The notes under the pieces are model-generated. The model did not search any database, was not told the origin of the DNA, and saw nothing but the letters and a program-made list of their open reading frames with translations. 64,000 nucleotides of DNA from Allobosea lathyri (GTDB taxonomy: Bacteria; Pseudomonadota; Alphaproteobacteria; Rhizobiales; Beijerinckiaceae). The stretch spans positions 310,001 to 374,000 of the forward strand of contig NZ_FNUY01000002.1 of NCBI RefSeq assembly GCF_900108245.1, written 5' to 3'. Shown here piece by piece: positions 19,497 through 27,599 of this stretch; positions within the stretch are counted from its first letter, which is position 1; each line of letters begins with the position of its first letter. The translations under genes were made by a program, and so were the position numbers.

Positions 19497-20327
19497 TTAC
19501 TTCTCGGCGCCGGCCGTGAGGCCGCCGACGAGGTAGCGTTCGAGGAAGAGGTAGATCAGCAGGATCGGCAGGGCGACGAGGATCGAGGCGGCCGATATGT
19601 CGCTCCAGTTGCTGACATATTCGCCCTTCATCGTCGTGATGCCGAGATTGGCGGTCCAGTTGCTCTGGGCGTTGGTCAGGAAGGTGCGGGCATAGGCATA
19701 ATCCGACCAGGACAGCACGAAGCCATAGAGCGCGGTCGCTGCGAGCCCCGGCGCCGAAACCGGCAGGATGACCCTGACCATGGCGCCAAGCGGCGAGCAG
19801 CCGTCGATCATCGCGGCCTGCTCCAGCTCGCGCGGGATCGTGTCGAAATAGCCTTTGAGCATCCAGGTCGTGAACGGGATGATCAGCGTCGCGTGAGCGA
19901 GGATGATCGACCACAGGCTGCCGATCAGCTCCAGCTGGCGGAAAATGCCGAAGAGCGGAATGACGAGCAGTGTCGCCGGCAGCATCTTCGCGGTCAGGAT
20001 GAACAGGCCCAGCGAAGGGCCGCCGCGGACGCGAAAGCGCGACAGGCTGTAGCCCGCCAGCACGGACACCGTCATCGACAAGGTGACCGCACCGATGGCG
20101 GCGAGCGCCGAATTGCCGAGCCAGAGCAGGATCGGCCGCTCGGCCATGATCTCACCGAAGACATGCCAGCGCGGCTGATCGGGCCAGAATTTCGGCGGCA
20201 GCTGGCGCAATTGGTCGGGCTCCGACAGCGCCGTGACAACGAGCCAGTAGATCGGGAAGACCAGAATTGCGCAGGTTGCGATCACTGCGGCGTAGAGGAG
20301 GATGCTGTCGCGCGGGCGGCGTCTCAT
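19497..20327 (-). CDS. Sugar ABC transporter permease (MalG type)
   Basis: 276-residue inner-membrane permease with six predicted helices. The ATPase-contacting EAA loop reads ELEQAAMIDGCSPLGAMVRV, and the C-terminus (FLERYLVGGLTAGAEK) is typical of the MalG/UgpE subfamily. The ATG at 20327 starts MRRRPRDS just before the first helix; the longer frame to 20399 runs into the intergenic repeat. 16 bp before the ATPase gene. Confidence 0.93.
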   Translation of the reverse strand: MRRRPRDSILLYAAVIATCAILVFPIYWLVVTALSEPDQLRQLPPKFWPDQPRWHVFGEIMAERPILLWLGNSALAAIGAVTLSMTVSVLAGYSLSRFRVRGGPSLGLFILTAKMLPATLLVIPLFGIFRQLELIGSLWSIILAHATLIIPFTTWMLKGYFDTIPRELEQAAMIDGCSPLGAMVRVILPVSAPGLAATALYGFVLSWSDYAYARTFLTNAQSNWTANLGITTMKGEYVSNWSDISAASILVALPILLIYLFLERYLVGGLTAGAEK

Positions 20328-20362
20328 GATTGCGCCCCTAGAGATGCAATTCCAAACGGAGC

Positions 20363-20467
20363 GTCGTCCCGGGCGACCGCAGGGAGACCCGGGATCCATT
20401 CCCGAACCTCTCCGGGAAGCGCTCCGGAATGGATCCCGGGTCTGCGCTGCGCTGCGCCCGGGATGAC
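20363..20467. repeat. Long palindromic intergenic repeat, copy A
   Basis: Two arms of about 40 bp in inverted orientation, each running from GTC[AG]TCCCGGGCG to CCCGGGATCCATTCC, around a 23-base centre. Sits between the two permease genes. The CCCGGGatCCATTCC arms are related in style to copies B and C but are not the same unit. Such palindromes are widespread in Hyphomicrobiales intergenic regions; they may act as mRNA stabilisers or terminators. Confidence 0.85.
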
Positions 20468-20525
20468 TCCGTCATATTTTTGAAAGTCTGCTGGATTTGA
20501 GGCGAAATGGCTCATCAGCTCGTCC

Positions 20526-21431
20526 TCAGATGTTGTCGGGCGCGCGGGCGATCATCAGCCGGCTCGCGATGATGCAGACGATCAGGGTGATGACGCCGAT
20601 GGCCGAGGCGTAGCCCATCTTGAAGAAGCCGAAGGCCTGCTCGTAGGTCATGATCGAGAGGCTCTGCGTGGCTTTCAGCGGACCGCCTCCGGTGAGCACA
20701 TAGATGATCGAGAAGTCGCGGAAGACCCACAGCATCACCAGCACCAGCGTGACGCCCAGCACCGGCATCAGCGAGGGAATGGTGATGTGGAGCAGGCGTT
20801 GCCAGGCGCTGGCGCCGTCGACGCGGGCGGCGTTGTAGAAGTCCTCGGGGATCGACTGCAGTCCCGCCAGCAGCATGATCGAGACGAAGGGATAGCCCTT
20901 CCAGACCATCACGACGCAAACGACGGCGAAGGAAGCCGTCGGCGAGGAAAACCAGTTGATCGTGGTGTCGACGAGCCCGAGCTTGATGAAGACCCAGTTC
21001 ATCAGGCCGAAGGAGGAATCGAACAGCCAGGCGAAGATCACGACCGCGATGACTTCGGGCACTGCCCAGGGCAGGGCGACGAGGAGGCGGGCGAGCGCCT
21101 GCCCCTTGAAGCGGTTGTTGACCAGAAGCGCCGTCGCCATGCCCAACAGGAAGCAGAAGAAGCTGACGATCGTGACCAGCTTGAACGTCACCCAGCAGGC
21201 GTTCCAGAAATCCTCGGATGCAAAGAGGCGCGCATAGTTCGCGGTGGTGAAGGGCCGGCGCGGCTGGTCCAGCCTGGCGATGTTGACGTTCTGGAACGAG
21301 AGATCGACCGAGACGAACAGGGGATAGACGATGATCAGCCCGATCAGCAGCACGGCCGGCGCGAGCAGGAGATAGCCGAGCCAATGGCGCCGGCTGGGCC
21401 GCGCGAGATCGAGGAAGGCTGATCGGGACAA
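20526..21431 (-). CDS. Sugar ABC transporter permease (MalF type)
   Basis: 301-residue inner-membrane permease. Six helices, and the EAA loop DFYNAARVDGASAWQRLLHI that docks on the ATPase. Start chosen as TTG at 21431, because AGGAG lies 7 bases before it. The alternative ATGs at 21458 and 21473 fall inside intergenic repeat copy B and would add repeat-encoded residues. Pairs with the MalG-type permease downstream. Confidence 0.92.
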   Translation of the reverse strand: MSRSAFLDLARPSRRHWLGYLLLAPAVLLIGLIIVYPLFVSVDLSFQNVNIARLDQPRRPFTTANYARLFASEDFWNACWVTFKLVTIVSFFCFLLGMATALLVNNRFKGQALARLLVALPWAVPEVIAVVIFAWLFDSSFGLMNWVFIKLGLVDTTINWFSSPTASFAVVCVVMVWKGYPFVSIMLLAGLQSIPEDFYNAARVDGASAWQRLLHITIPSLMPVLGVTLVLVMLWVFRDFSIIYVLTGGGPLKATQSLSIMTYEQAFGFFKMGYASAIGVITLIVCIIASRLMIARAPDNI

Positions 21432-21452
21432 GGGATATCTCCTGTCGCTCGC

Positions 21453-21546
21453 CGTCATTCCCGGACGGCACATGGCGCCGACCCGGGAAGCTCATGACGA
21501 GACGGCGCTGGTTTCCGGGATGGCCGGGTCAAGCCCGGCCATGACG
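21453..21546. repeat. 94-bp palindromic intergenic repeat, copy B
   Basis: Begins CGTCATTCCCGGACGGC and ends GGTCAAGCCCGGCCATGACG. It aligns without gaps to the 94-bp unit at 60395-60488. The right half forms a stem, TGGCCGGG / CCCGGCCA, around TCAAG. It separates the binding-protein gene from the MalF-type permease gene on the minus strand and could reduce downstream expression relative to the binding protein. Confidence 0.85.
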
Positions 21547-21554
21547 AGCGGAAT

Positions 21555-22832
21555 TCACTGCTTCTGCAGCGCCTCGGCCTTCTTCTGCATGGTGGCGGCG
21601 ACGACCTTCGGGTCGAGGTCCTGGATGATCATGCGCTGCGATTCCTCCATGATCATCTTCGCGAACTCGTTGAAGGAGAGCTCGAGACCCTTGGGGATGC
21701 GGTCGACCTTGGCGTCGGCGGCAGCCCGGGTCGCCTTCACCAGCAGGTCGAAATGCGGCGTATCCTTCGCTGCAGCCGAGGTGTCGGCGCGCGGGCTCGG
21801 GGGCGGCGATGCGCCCAGGGTCGCGTAGCTCGACTGGAACTTGTCGGAGGTCGCGATCTGGATGAAGTCCCAGACCAGCTTCTTGTTCTCCTTGGGCGCG
21901 TCGGACGCGATGCCCAGCACATTCGACGAGCCGCCCATGGGCGGGTTGAACGGTACCATGCCGAGCCTGATCTGGTCCTTGGCCTTGCCCTTCTGGATGA
22001 TCGGCCAGAGCCAGGGGCCATCGCTCTTGAGCGCGATCTTGCCGTCGGCGAACATCTGGCGGACTTCGCCGGCTGCGAGGTCGCGCGGCGTCAGGCTGTC
22101 CTTGACGATGGTCTTCCAGCGCGACAAGCCTTCGACCATCTGCGGCGTGTCGATGGTCACTTTGCCCGCCTCATTGGTCCAGCGGCCGCCGGCATCGAGC
22201 GTATAGTTCATCATCTCGCTCATATACTGGCCGCCGCCGCCCTTGGTCTCGTGGCCGGTACCGAACTGGTCGATGATGCCGTCGCCGTTCAGGTCCTTGG
22301 TGAGCTTGCGTGCAGCGACGAGGAATTCGGCATAGTTCTTGGGAACTTCGATGCCTTCCTTCTTCAGCAATTCTTCGTTGTAGGCGAAGATGTTGCCGAA
22401 ATAGAGCATCATCGTGCAGACGGTCTGCTTGTTCCAGACGCAGGTGTCCTGTCCGGCCCAGCCCTTCATGTCGAGCTTGGCGTCCTTGATGTAGCCGTCG
22501 AGCGGGTCCAGCCAGCCATTATCGGCAAATTTCTGGAATTCGAAGGAGGCGAGATGGACGATGTCGGGCGGCTTGCCGCCGGCAAACAGCGTCGTCATCG
22601 TGTCGGCATAGGCGCCGCGCTCGACCTTGGTCCATTCGATCTTGACGCCGGGATGCGTGGCCTCGAACTCCTTGATCACGGAGCCCCACCAATCGCCGAC
22701 GCCGCGCTCATCCTTCTGCCAGGAGACGAACTTCAGCACCTTGCCCTGGGCTAGCGCTGCACTCGACGTAAAGCCCGCGGCCAATGCCAGAGCAAGCGCG
22801 GCGGCGGAGAGAAACAACCTTGTCTTCGGCAT
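21555..22832 (-). CDS. Sugar ABC transporter substrate-binding protein (family 1)
   Basis: 425-residue periplasmic binding protein. Signal peptide at residues 1-29 (hydrophobic run then AALAQG). Family features: FVSWQKDERG at the mature N-terminus, KPPDIVHLASFEFQKFADNGWL, and a DLNGDGIIDQFG loop. First transporter gene in transcription order, separated from the permeases by repeat B, as often seen where the binding protein must be made in excess. Ligand unknown; neighbours point to an aldose, uronate or aldonate. Confidence 0.92.
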   Translation of the reverse strand: MPKTRLFLSAAALALALAAGFTSSAALAQGKVLKFVSWQKDERGVGDWWGSVIKEFEATHPGVKIEWTKVERGAYADTMTTLFAGGKPPDIVHLASFEFQKFADNGWLDPLDGYIKDAKLDMKGWAGQDTCVWNKQTVCTMMLYFGNIFAYNEELLKKEGIEVPKNYAEFLVAARKLTKDLNGDGIIDQFGTGHETKGGGGQYMSEMMNYTLDAGGRWTNEAGKVTIDTPQMVEGLSRWKTIVKDSLTPRDLAAGEVRQMFADGKIALKSDGPWLWPIIQKGKAKDQIRLGMVPFNPPMGGSSNVLGIASDAPKENKKLVWDFIQIATSDKFQSSYATLGASPPPSPRADTSAAAKDTPHFDLLVKATRAAADAKVDRIPKGLELSFNEFAKMIMEESQRMIIQDLDPKVVAATMQKKAEALQKQ

Positions 22833-22865
22833 GACGTGACCTCCCTTGGTTTTGGCTTTTTGCCT

Positions 22866-24035
22866 TTAGTGTTTTTGTAGAAGCTCCAGCGCCTCTTGCG
22901 AGGGCTCGACGCCCAGCCCCGCACCTGTCGGCAAGGTGTAGAGGCCCTGGCTGCAATCCATGTCGCCGACGAGCAGCCGGCGATTGGGCTCGAAGATCGA
23001 GTGCTGATATTCGTGGCATTCCACCGCTGACAAGGCCGAGCTGGCATGCAGGCTCGCGGCCAGGAACAGGCCGATGCCGATTGTGGCGTGGGGGATGACC
23101 CTGAGGTGATGCGCTTGCGCATAAAGCCCGATGCGCATGAACTCGGTGACGCCCTTATGGCCCATCTCGGGCTGGACGATGGCGCAGGCCCGCCGCGAGA
23201 CGCGCGGCACCATATCGTAGACGGTGCGCCACTCCTCGCCGACCGCGACCGGCGTCGAGACATGCGCCGCGACATGGGCGAGCCCGTCGAGATCCTCGGG
23301 TTTCACCGGGGCCTCGGCGAACCAGAGCCCGTGCGGCTCCATCGCCTTGATCATCGCAACCGCTTCCTCGCCGCCATGGACCCAGTGCATGTCGCAGGCG
23401 ATGCGCGCCTTCAGGCCAAGCCGCGCGCGCAAGGTCTCCATCTCCGCGACCACACCGTCATCGGCGACGGGAGCGGCGAATTTGAAGCTGTCGAAGCCTT
23501 TGGACTGCCATTCGGCGGCGAAATCGGCGCGCTCGTTGCGGGTCGATTTCGGCAGGCCGGAGATATAGGCCGGCAGGCGTTCATGGCGCTGGCCGCCGAG
23601 CAACTTGACCAGTGGCAGGTTGGCGAGCCTGCCGCAAATGTCCCAGAGCGCAATGTCGATCGCAGCCAGCGCGTCGAGATAGAAGCCGCCGGTATAGCCG
23701 CGCACCCGCATGAGATCGTAGAGATCGTCATGGATCACGCTGACATCGCGCGGATCGCGGCCGACCACGAATGGCCCGAGCAGGTCGTCGATGATCGCGA
23801 TTGCCGCGCCGGGTGCGACGATGCCGTAGGTTTCGCCCCAGCCGACCGCGCCGCTTGCCGTCTCCACGCGCACGACCACAGTACGATCGACTACGGGATA
23901 GACGGTGCGATTGCCCTTGCGCACGACATAGCCGCGCTCATTGACGGTCTCGCCTTCGCGGAGCGCGCCGAGATAGGGCGTGTCGCGCGGGATGGTGATC
24001 GAGAAAACCTCGACTTTGGCGACGCGTTCGCTCAT
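22866..24035 (-). CDS. Enolase-superfamily sugar acid dehydratase/cycloisomerase (MR/MLE type)
   Basis: 389-residue mandelate racemase/muconate lactonizing enzyme-type protein. N-terminal capping domain, then the barrel with three metal ligands in IACDMHWVHG (Asp), WFAEAPVKPED (Glu) and AVGEEWRT (Glu), and a histidine in RVIPHATIGIG. Only one lysine is evident in the first barrel strand (FDSFKFAAP) instead of the usual KxK. Expected reaction: dehydration of an aldonate to a 2-keto-3-deoxy acid, or lactone cycloisomerisation. ATG at 24035 overlaps the DapA-type gene by 4 bp. Confidence 0.87.
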   Translation of the reverse strand: MSERVAKVEVFSITIPRDTPYLGALREGETVNERGYVVRKGNRTVYPVVDRTVVVRVETASGAVGWGETYGIVAPGAAIAIIDDLLGPFVVGRDPRDVSVIHDDLYDLMRVRGYTGGFYLDALAAIDIALWDICGRLANLPLVKLLGGQRHERLPAYISGLPKSTRNERADFAAEWQSKGFDSFKFAAPVADDGVVAEMETLRARLGLKARIACDMHWVHGGEEAVAMIKAMEPHGLWFAEAPVKPEDLDGLAHVAAHVSTPVAVGEEWRTVYDMVPRVSRRACAIVQPEMGHKGVTEFMRIGLYAQAHHLRVIPHATIGIGLFLAASLHASSALSAVECHEYQHSIFEPNRRLLVGDMDCSQGLYTLPTGAGLGVEPSQEALELLQKH

Positions 24036-24964
24036 CCGCGCGCTCCGGCTGCCAGCGCGTGCGGCGGCGCCGTTTCGCGCATCAAATCCGCACACGCATC
24101 GAGCCAGGCGTCGATCTCGGCGATGTCATGGGCGTCCATTGGCGGTGTCTTGGCGCGGACAACGCGGTTGTCGAGAATGCCCCGGCGCGACAGCACATGC
24201 TTCGTGAAGGCCATGCGGAAATTCGCCTGGATGACCAGCAGAGGCAGCGTGCGCATATAGAGATCGCGGGCGCGGGCGATGTCCCCGGCGCGAAAAGCCC
24301 TGTTCATGGCGACATGGATGTCGGCGAGTTCTACGGCGGGCATGGCTCCGCAGGCGCCGCGATTATACTCGTCGATGAAATAGCGCGCGCCGCCGCCGCC
24401 GATGACACCTTTGAGATGGGCCGGCTTGCCGGCGATGATCGCCGAGATCGCGAGCCCGGAGGGCAACGTCTCCTCTTTCACATAGGTGATCGCGCGATTG
24501 TCCCGGACGATGTCCAGGATGACCTCTGGCTTGAGGTCGGAGCCGCGCGGGGCAGGGGCGTTCTGCAGCACGATCTCGATACCCGGCACTGCGTCGGCGA
24601 TGTCCTGGTAGAAGGCTGCGACAGCCTCCGCGCCGGTCCCGACGCTCTTTGGCGCCTGGATCATCACGATCGATACGCCAGACGCCAGCGCTTCCCGGGC
24701 ATGTTGGATCGCCAGATCGGCAGTTGCGGCGCTCGCGCCCGCCACGACGGGGACCCGCCCCCGGACTCGTGCCGTCACGACTTTCAGGAGGGTCGTGCGT
24801 TCGGCGGCCGTGAGCTCGTCGACTTCGCTGGCGAAGCCCGGGAACACCACGCCGTCGACCTGAGCCTCGATTGCAAAATCGGTGATCCGCGCCATCGCGG
24901 CTTCGTCGATCTCGCCGCTCGCTGTGAACGGCGTCGGCAGCACCGGAAGGATACCCGTCAGCAC
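24032..24964 (-). CDS. DapA/NAL-family lyase or dehydratase (2-keto-3-deoxy acid metabolism)
   Basis: Class I aldolase-fold protein of the dihydrodipicolinate synthase family, 310 residues. The Schiff-base lysine is present in ITYVKEETLPSG. The position usually occupied by catalytic Tyr (YN.P) reads LQNAP, so Tyr is replaced by Gln; family members acting as keto-deoxy sugar acid dehydratases can show such changes. Start set at GTG 24964, because GGGAGG stands 6 bases before it; the frame runs on to 25000. First gene of the operon, so it probably carries out the last carbon-skeleton step. Confidence 0.85.
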   Translation of the reverse strand: MLTGILPVLPTPFTASGEIDEAAMARITDFAIEAQVDGVVFPGFASEVDELTAAERTTLLKVVTARVRGRVPVVAGASAATADLAIQHAREALASGVSIVMIQAPKSVGTGAEAVAAFYQDIADAVPGIEIVLQNAPAPRGSDLKPEVILDIVRDNRAITYVKEETLPSGLAISAIIAGKPAHLKGVIGGGGARYFIDEYNRGACGAMPAVELADIHVAMNRAFRAGDIARARDLYMRTLPLLVIQANFRMAFTKHVLSRRGILDNRVVRAKTPPMDAHDIAEIDAWLDACADLMRETAPPHALAAGARG

Positions 24965-24983
24965 TATCAACCTCCCAATTCGA

Positions 24984-25017
24984 TCCATATGTTGGATCAC
25001 TCGTTATTTAATATGGA
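24984..25017 (-). promoter_or_regulatory. Inverted repeat upstream of the sugar-oxidation operon
   Basis: TCCATAT (24984-24990) and ATATGGA (25011-25017) are perfect 7-bp arms 20 bp apart, in an AT-rich patch 20 bp before the GTG of the first operon gene. The placement fits an operator, possibly for the IclR half of the fusion protein encoded in the same operon. No binding evidence. Confidence 0.45.
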
Positions 25018-25139
25018 CCGTAATGGGTTCAGGCGTGCTTCGTCAACCTCTGCGGTCAGCCGGAGGCACGTCAGTTGAGCGAAAGGCGAGGGGGCTGCCC
25101 CGCTTTCCTGCGAAAGCGGGCGGCGGCTAGCCGGTGCTT

Positions 25140-26198
25140 TCAGTCGAGCCCGAGCATGCGGCGCGCCAATGACATGTCGGAGGCTCCGCCGGCGAAGTCG
25201 TCGAAGGCCTTTTCAGTCACGCGGATAATGTGCTCCGCAATGAACGCCGCGCCTTCGCGGGCGCCATCTTCAGGATGTTTCAACGCGCATTCCCACTCCA
25301 GCACGGCCCAGCCGGAAAATCCGTATTGCGCGAGCTTCGAGAAGACGGCCTTGAAGTCGACCTGCCCGTCGCCCAGCGAACGGAAGCGCCCGGCGCGATC
25401 GAGCCAAGGTGCGTAGCCGGAATAGACGCCCTGGCGTCCGGTCGGGCGAAACTCGGCATCCTTGACGTGAAAGGCACTGATCCGTTCGTGGTAGATGTCG
25501 ATGAAGGCGAGGTAATCGAGCTGCTGCAGCAGGAAATGCGATGGGTCGTAGTTGATCCGGCAGCGCGGATGACCATTCAGCCGGTCGAGGAACAATTCGA
25601 AGGTCGCGCCGTCGAAGACATCTTCTCCAGGGTGGATCTCGAAGCCGACATCCACGCCTTCTGCATCGAATGCGTCAAGGATCGGCCGCCAGCGGCGCGC
25701 GAGTTCCAAGAAGGCCTCGTCAGCCAGGCCCGGCGGACGTTGCGGCCAGGGATAGACGAAGGGCCAGGCCAGCGCGCCGGTGAAACTCACCGTCCCCGTC
25801 AGGCCAAGCCGTCGCGAGGCCTTGGCGGCATGGAGCATCTGCTCGACCGCCCAGGCCTGCCGCTGCGTCGGCTTGCCATGCAGGTGAGCGGGCGCGAACG
25901 CATCGAAAGCGATGTCGTAGACGGGATTTACGGCGACGAGCTGGCCCTGGAGATGCGTCGACAGCTCGGTGATGGCGACGCCGTTCTGGTGTGCGATTCC
26001 GGCGATCTCGTCGCAATAATCCTGAGATGATGCAGCCTTGGCGAGATCGAAGAAGCGCGTGTCCCAGGACGGCAATTGCACGCCGCGATAGCCCAGACCC
26101 GCGGCCCAGCGGGTGATATCGGACCAGGACGCGAAGGGTGCTGCATCAGCGGCAAACTGGGCCAGGAAGATCGCAGGCCCTTTCATGGTAGCGGGCAT
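25140..26198 (-). CDS. Sugar phosphate isomerase/epimerase family TIM-barrel protein
   Basis: Xylose isomerase-like TIM barrel, about 352 residues. KGPAIFLAQFA at the N-terminus and metal-ligand residues in FEIHPGEDVFDG, RINYDPSHFL, AFHVKDAEF and VLEWECALK are typical of the AP-endonuclease-2 family of sugar isomerases/epimerases. Possible starts are ATG at 26240, 26198 and 26186; the conserved part begins at KGPAIF. Transcribed towards the sugar operon with a 175-bp gap before it, so separately promoted, divergent from the ROK regulator. Substrate unknown. Confidence 0.85.
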   Translation of the reverse strand: MPATMKGPAIFLAQFAADAAPFASWSDITRWAAGLGYRGVQLPSWDTRFFDLAKAASSQDYCDEIAGIAHQNGVAITELSTHLQGQLVAVNPVYDIAFDAFAPAHLHGKPTQRQAWAVEQMLHAAKASRRLGLTGTVSFTGALAWPFVYPWPQRPPGLADEAFLELARRWRPILDAFDAEGVDVGFEIHPGEDVFDGATFELFLDRLNGHPRCRINYDPSHFLLQQLDYLAFIDIYHERISAFHVKDAEFRPTGRQGVYSGYAPWLDRAGRFRSLGDGQVDFKAVFSKLAQYGFSGWAVLEWECALKHPEDGAREGAAFIAEHIIRVTEKAFDDFAGGASDMSLARRMLGLD

Positions 26199-26290
26199 CG
26201 GCACGGCTTTCGTCGGTTGAAGGCTGGCTGGAGGTTGCATCAGGCATGATCGGCTCGTCCAGCCGGAGCTTAATCCTCACTTCCGCCAGT

Positions 26291-26301
26291 TTCAGGCTGA
26301 A
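26291..26301. promoter_or_regulatory. Palindrome between isomerase and ROK regulator genes
   Basis: TTCAGGCTGAA, an 11-bp perfect palindrome around a central G, lies in the divergent promoter region of the TIM-barrel isomerase and the ROK regulator. Possible operator for the ROK protein; it does not match the AT-rich NagC/Mlc consensus, so the assignment is weak. Confidence 0.3.
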
Positions 26302-26435
26302 GTTCGGCCTTGAGACCAGCCATGACTTTCGCCTAGCCTTCATTCCAGAGCAGCCGGACAAGGCGGCCTTGAGGAAACGACAGGGAGGCGACTATCGCAC
26401 AGCCGTGGCAACGTCTGAGCCAGAGCGAGCTATCC

Positions 26436-27599
26436 ATGCTCGAAGCGATCTTCTGGTCGGGCGGAAGTGCGCGCCATGCCCTTGCCGATGGGCTGCAATT
26501 CTCCCGCAGCAAAACCAATGCTCTTGCCGCCGGACTGCTCGAACAGGGATTGCTCGACGAAGTTGGCCTGCAGCTCTCGACGGGGGGACGACGGCCGGAA
26601 ACCCTGCGCGTGCATGCTCAGGTCGGTGTGCTCTTCGGCGTCGATATCGGCGCAACGAGCCTGGACATCGCGATCCTTCGTCCCGATCTGAGCGTCGTCG
26701 CCCGGCATTCCCAGCCTGCCGATGTTCAGGCCGGCCCCGGGCCGATCATGGCCCGCCTGCGCGCGCTGATGCCTGCGATGCTGGCCGATAATGGTATCTC
26801 GCCCGAGGAGGTGCTGGCGGTCGGGATCGGCGTGCCCGGCCCGGTCAATTTCGCGGTAGGCCAGCTCGTCAACCCGCCGCTCATGCCGGGCTGGGACAGT
26901 TTTTCGATCCGCGACGACATGCGGGAGGTGACGCCGGCTCCCGTCTTCGTCGACAATGACGTGAACCTGATGGGGCTCGGCGTGCTCTGGCGCCTGCATC
27001 GTCAGATCCAGGACTTCCTCGTCATCAAGATCGGAACCGGTATCGGTTGCGGCATCGTCTGTCATGGTGAGCTCTATCGCGGAGCGACCGGGTCGGCCGG
27101 GGATATCGGGCATATCGGCGTCGATCTCGCCGGCCCGCTTTGCCGTTGCGGAAACAGGGGTTGCGTCGAGGCGATGGCAGCGGCGCCCGCGATCGTCGAA
27201 ATGGCGCAGGAGGCGGCGCTGTCGGGAACGAGCCCCTGGCTTGCCGAGCGATTGAAGGTGAAAGGCCGGCTGGAAGCGGTCGATGTCGGCGAGGCGAGCC
27301 GCGCGGGCGATGCGGCTGCCGACGCGATCGTCAGGCGGTCAGGGCAGCTGATCGGCCAGGTGCTGGCCGCTCTCGTCAATTTCTACAACCCCTCGCATGT
27401 CTTCATCGGCGGTGGCGTATCCGCGATCGGGCCGATGTTCCTGGCCGCGATCAGGCAGAGCGTGAACCAGCGCTCGCTGGCGCTTTCGACGCGCCATCTT
27501 GAAATCACCTATGCGCCGCTCGGCCATGAGGCGGGTCTGATCGGGGCTGGCGTGCTCGCCATGCGCGAGGCCCTGCGCAACGGGAGCATCGCGGCATGA
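26436..27599 (+). CDS. ROK-family transcriptional regulator
   Basis: 387 residues. N-terminal winged helix (ARHALADGLQFSRSKTNALAAGLLEQGLL), then an ASKHA sugar-kinase-like domain with VDIGATSLDIAIL, VDNDVNLMGLG, GIGCGIVCHGELYRG, the GDIGH motif and the zinc-binding CRCGNRGCVEA. A DNA-binding ROK repressor, not a kinase, given the HTH. An in-frame stop lies about 65 bp upstream, so the ATG at 26436 is the only standard start. Overlaps the ABC ATPase by 4 bp and probably represses that transporter. Confidence 0.9.
   Translation: MLEAIFWSGGSARHALADGLQFSRSKTNALAAGLLEQGLLDEVGLQLSTGGRRPETLRVHAQVGVLFGVDIGATSLDIAILRPDLSVVARHSQPADVQAGPGPIMARLRALMPAMLADNGISPEEVLAVGIGVPGPVNFAVGQLVNPPLMPGWDSFSIRDDMREVTPAPVFVDNDVNLMGLGVLWRLHRQIQDFLVIKIGTGIGCGIVCHGELYRGATGSAGDIGHIGVDLAGPLCRCGNRGCVEAMAAAPAIVEMAQEAALSGTSPWLAERLKVKGRLEAVDVGEASRAGDAAADAIVRRSGQLIGQVLAALVNFYNPSHVFIGGGVSAIGPMFLAAIRQSVNQRSLALSTRHLEITYAPLGHEAGLIGAGVLAMREALRNGSIAA

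Noticed and set aside
20363..21546. Palindromic repeats considered as insertion-sequence ends or attachment sites
   Set aside because: No transposase or integrase frame, no target duplications, and copies lie within intact operons in the style of dispersed intergenic palindromes.
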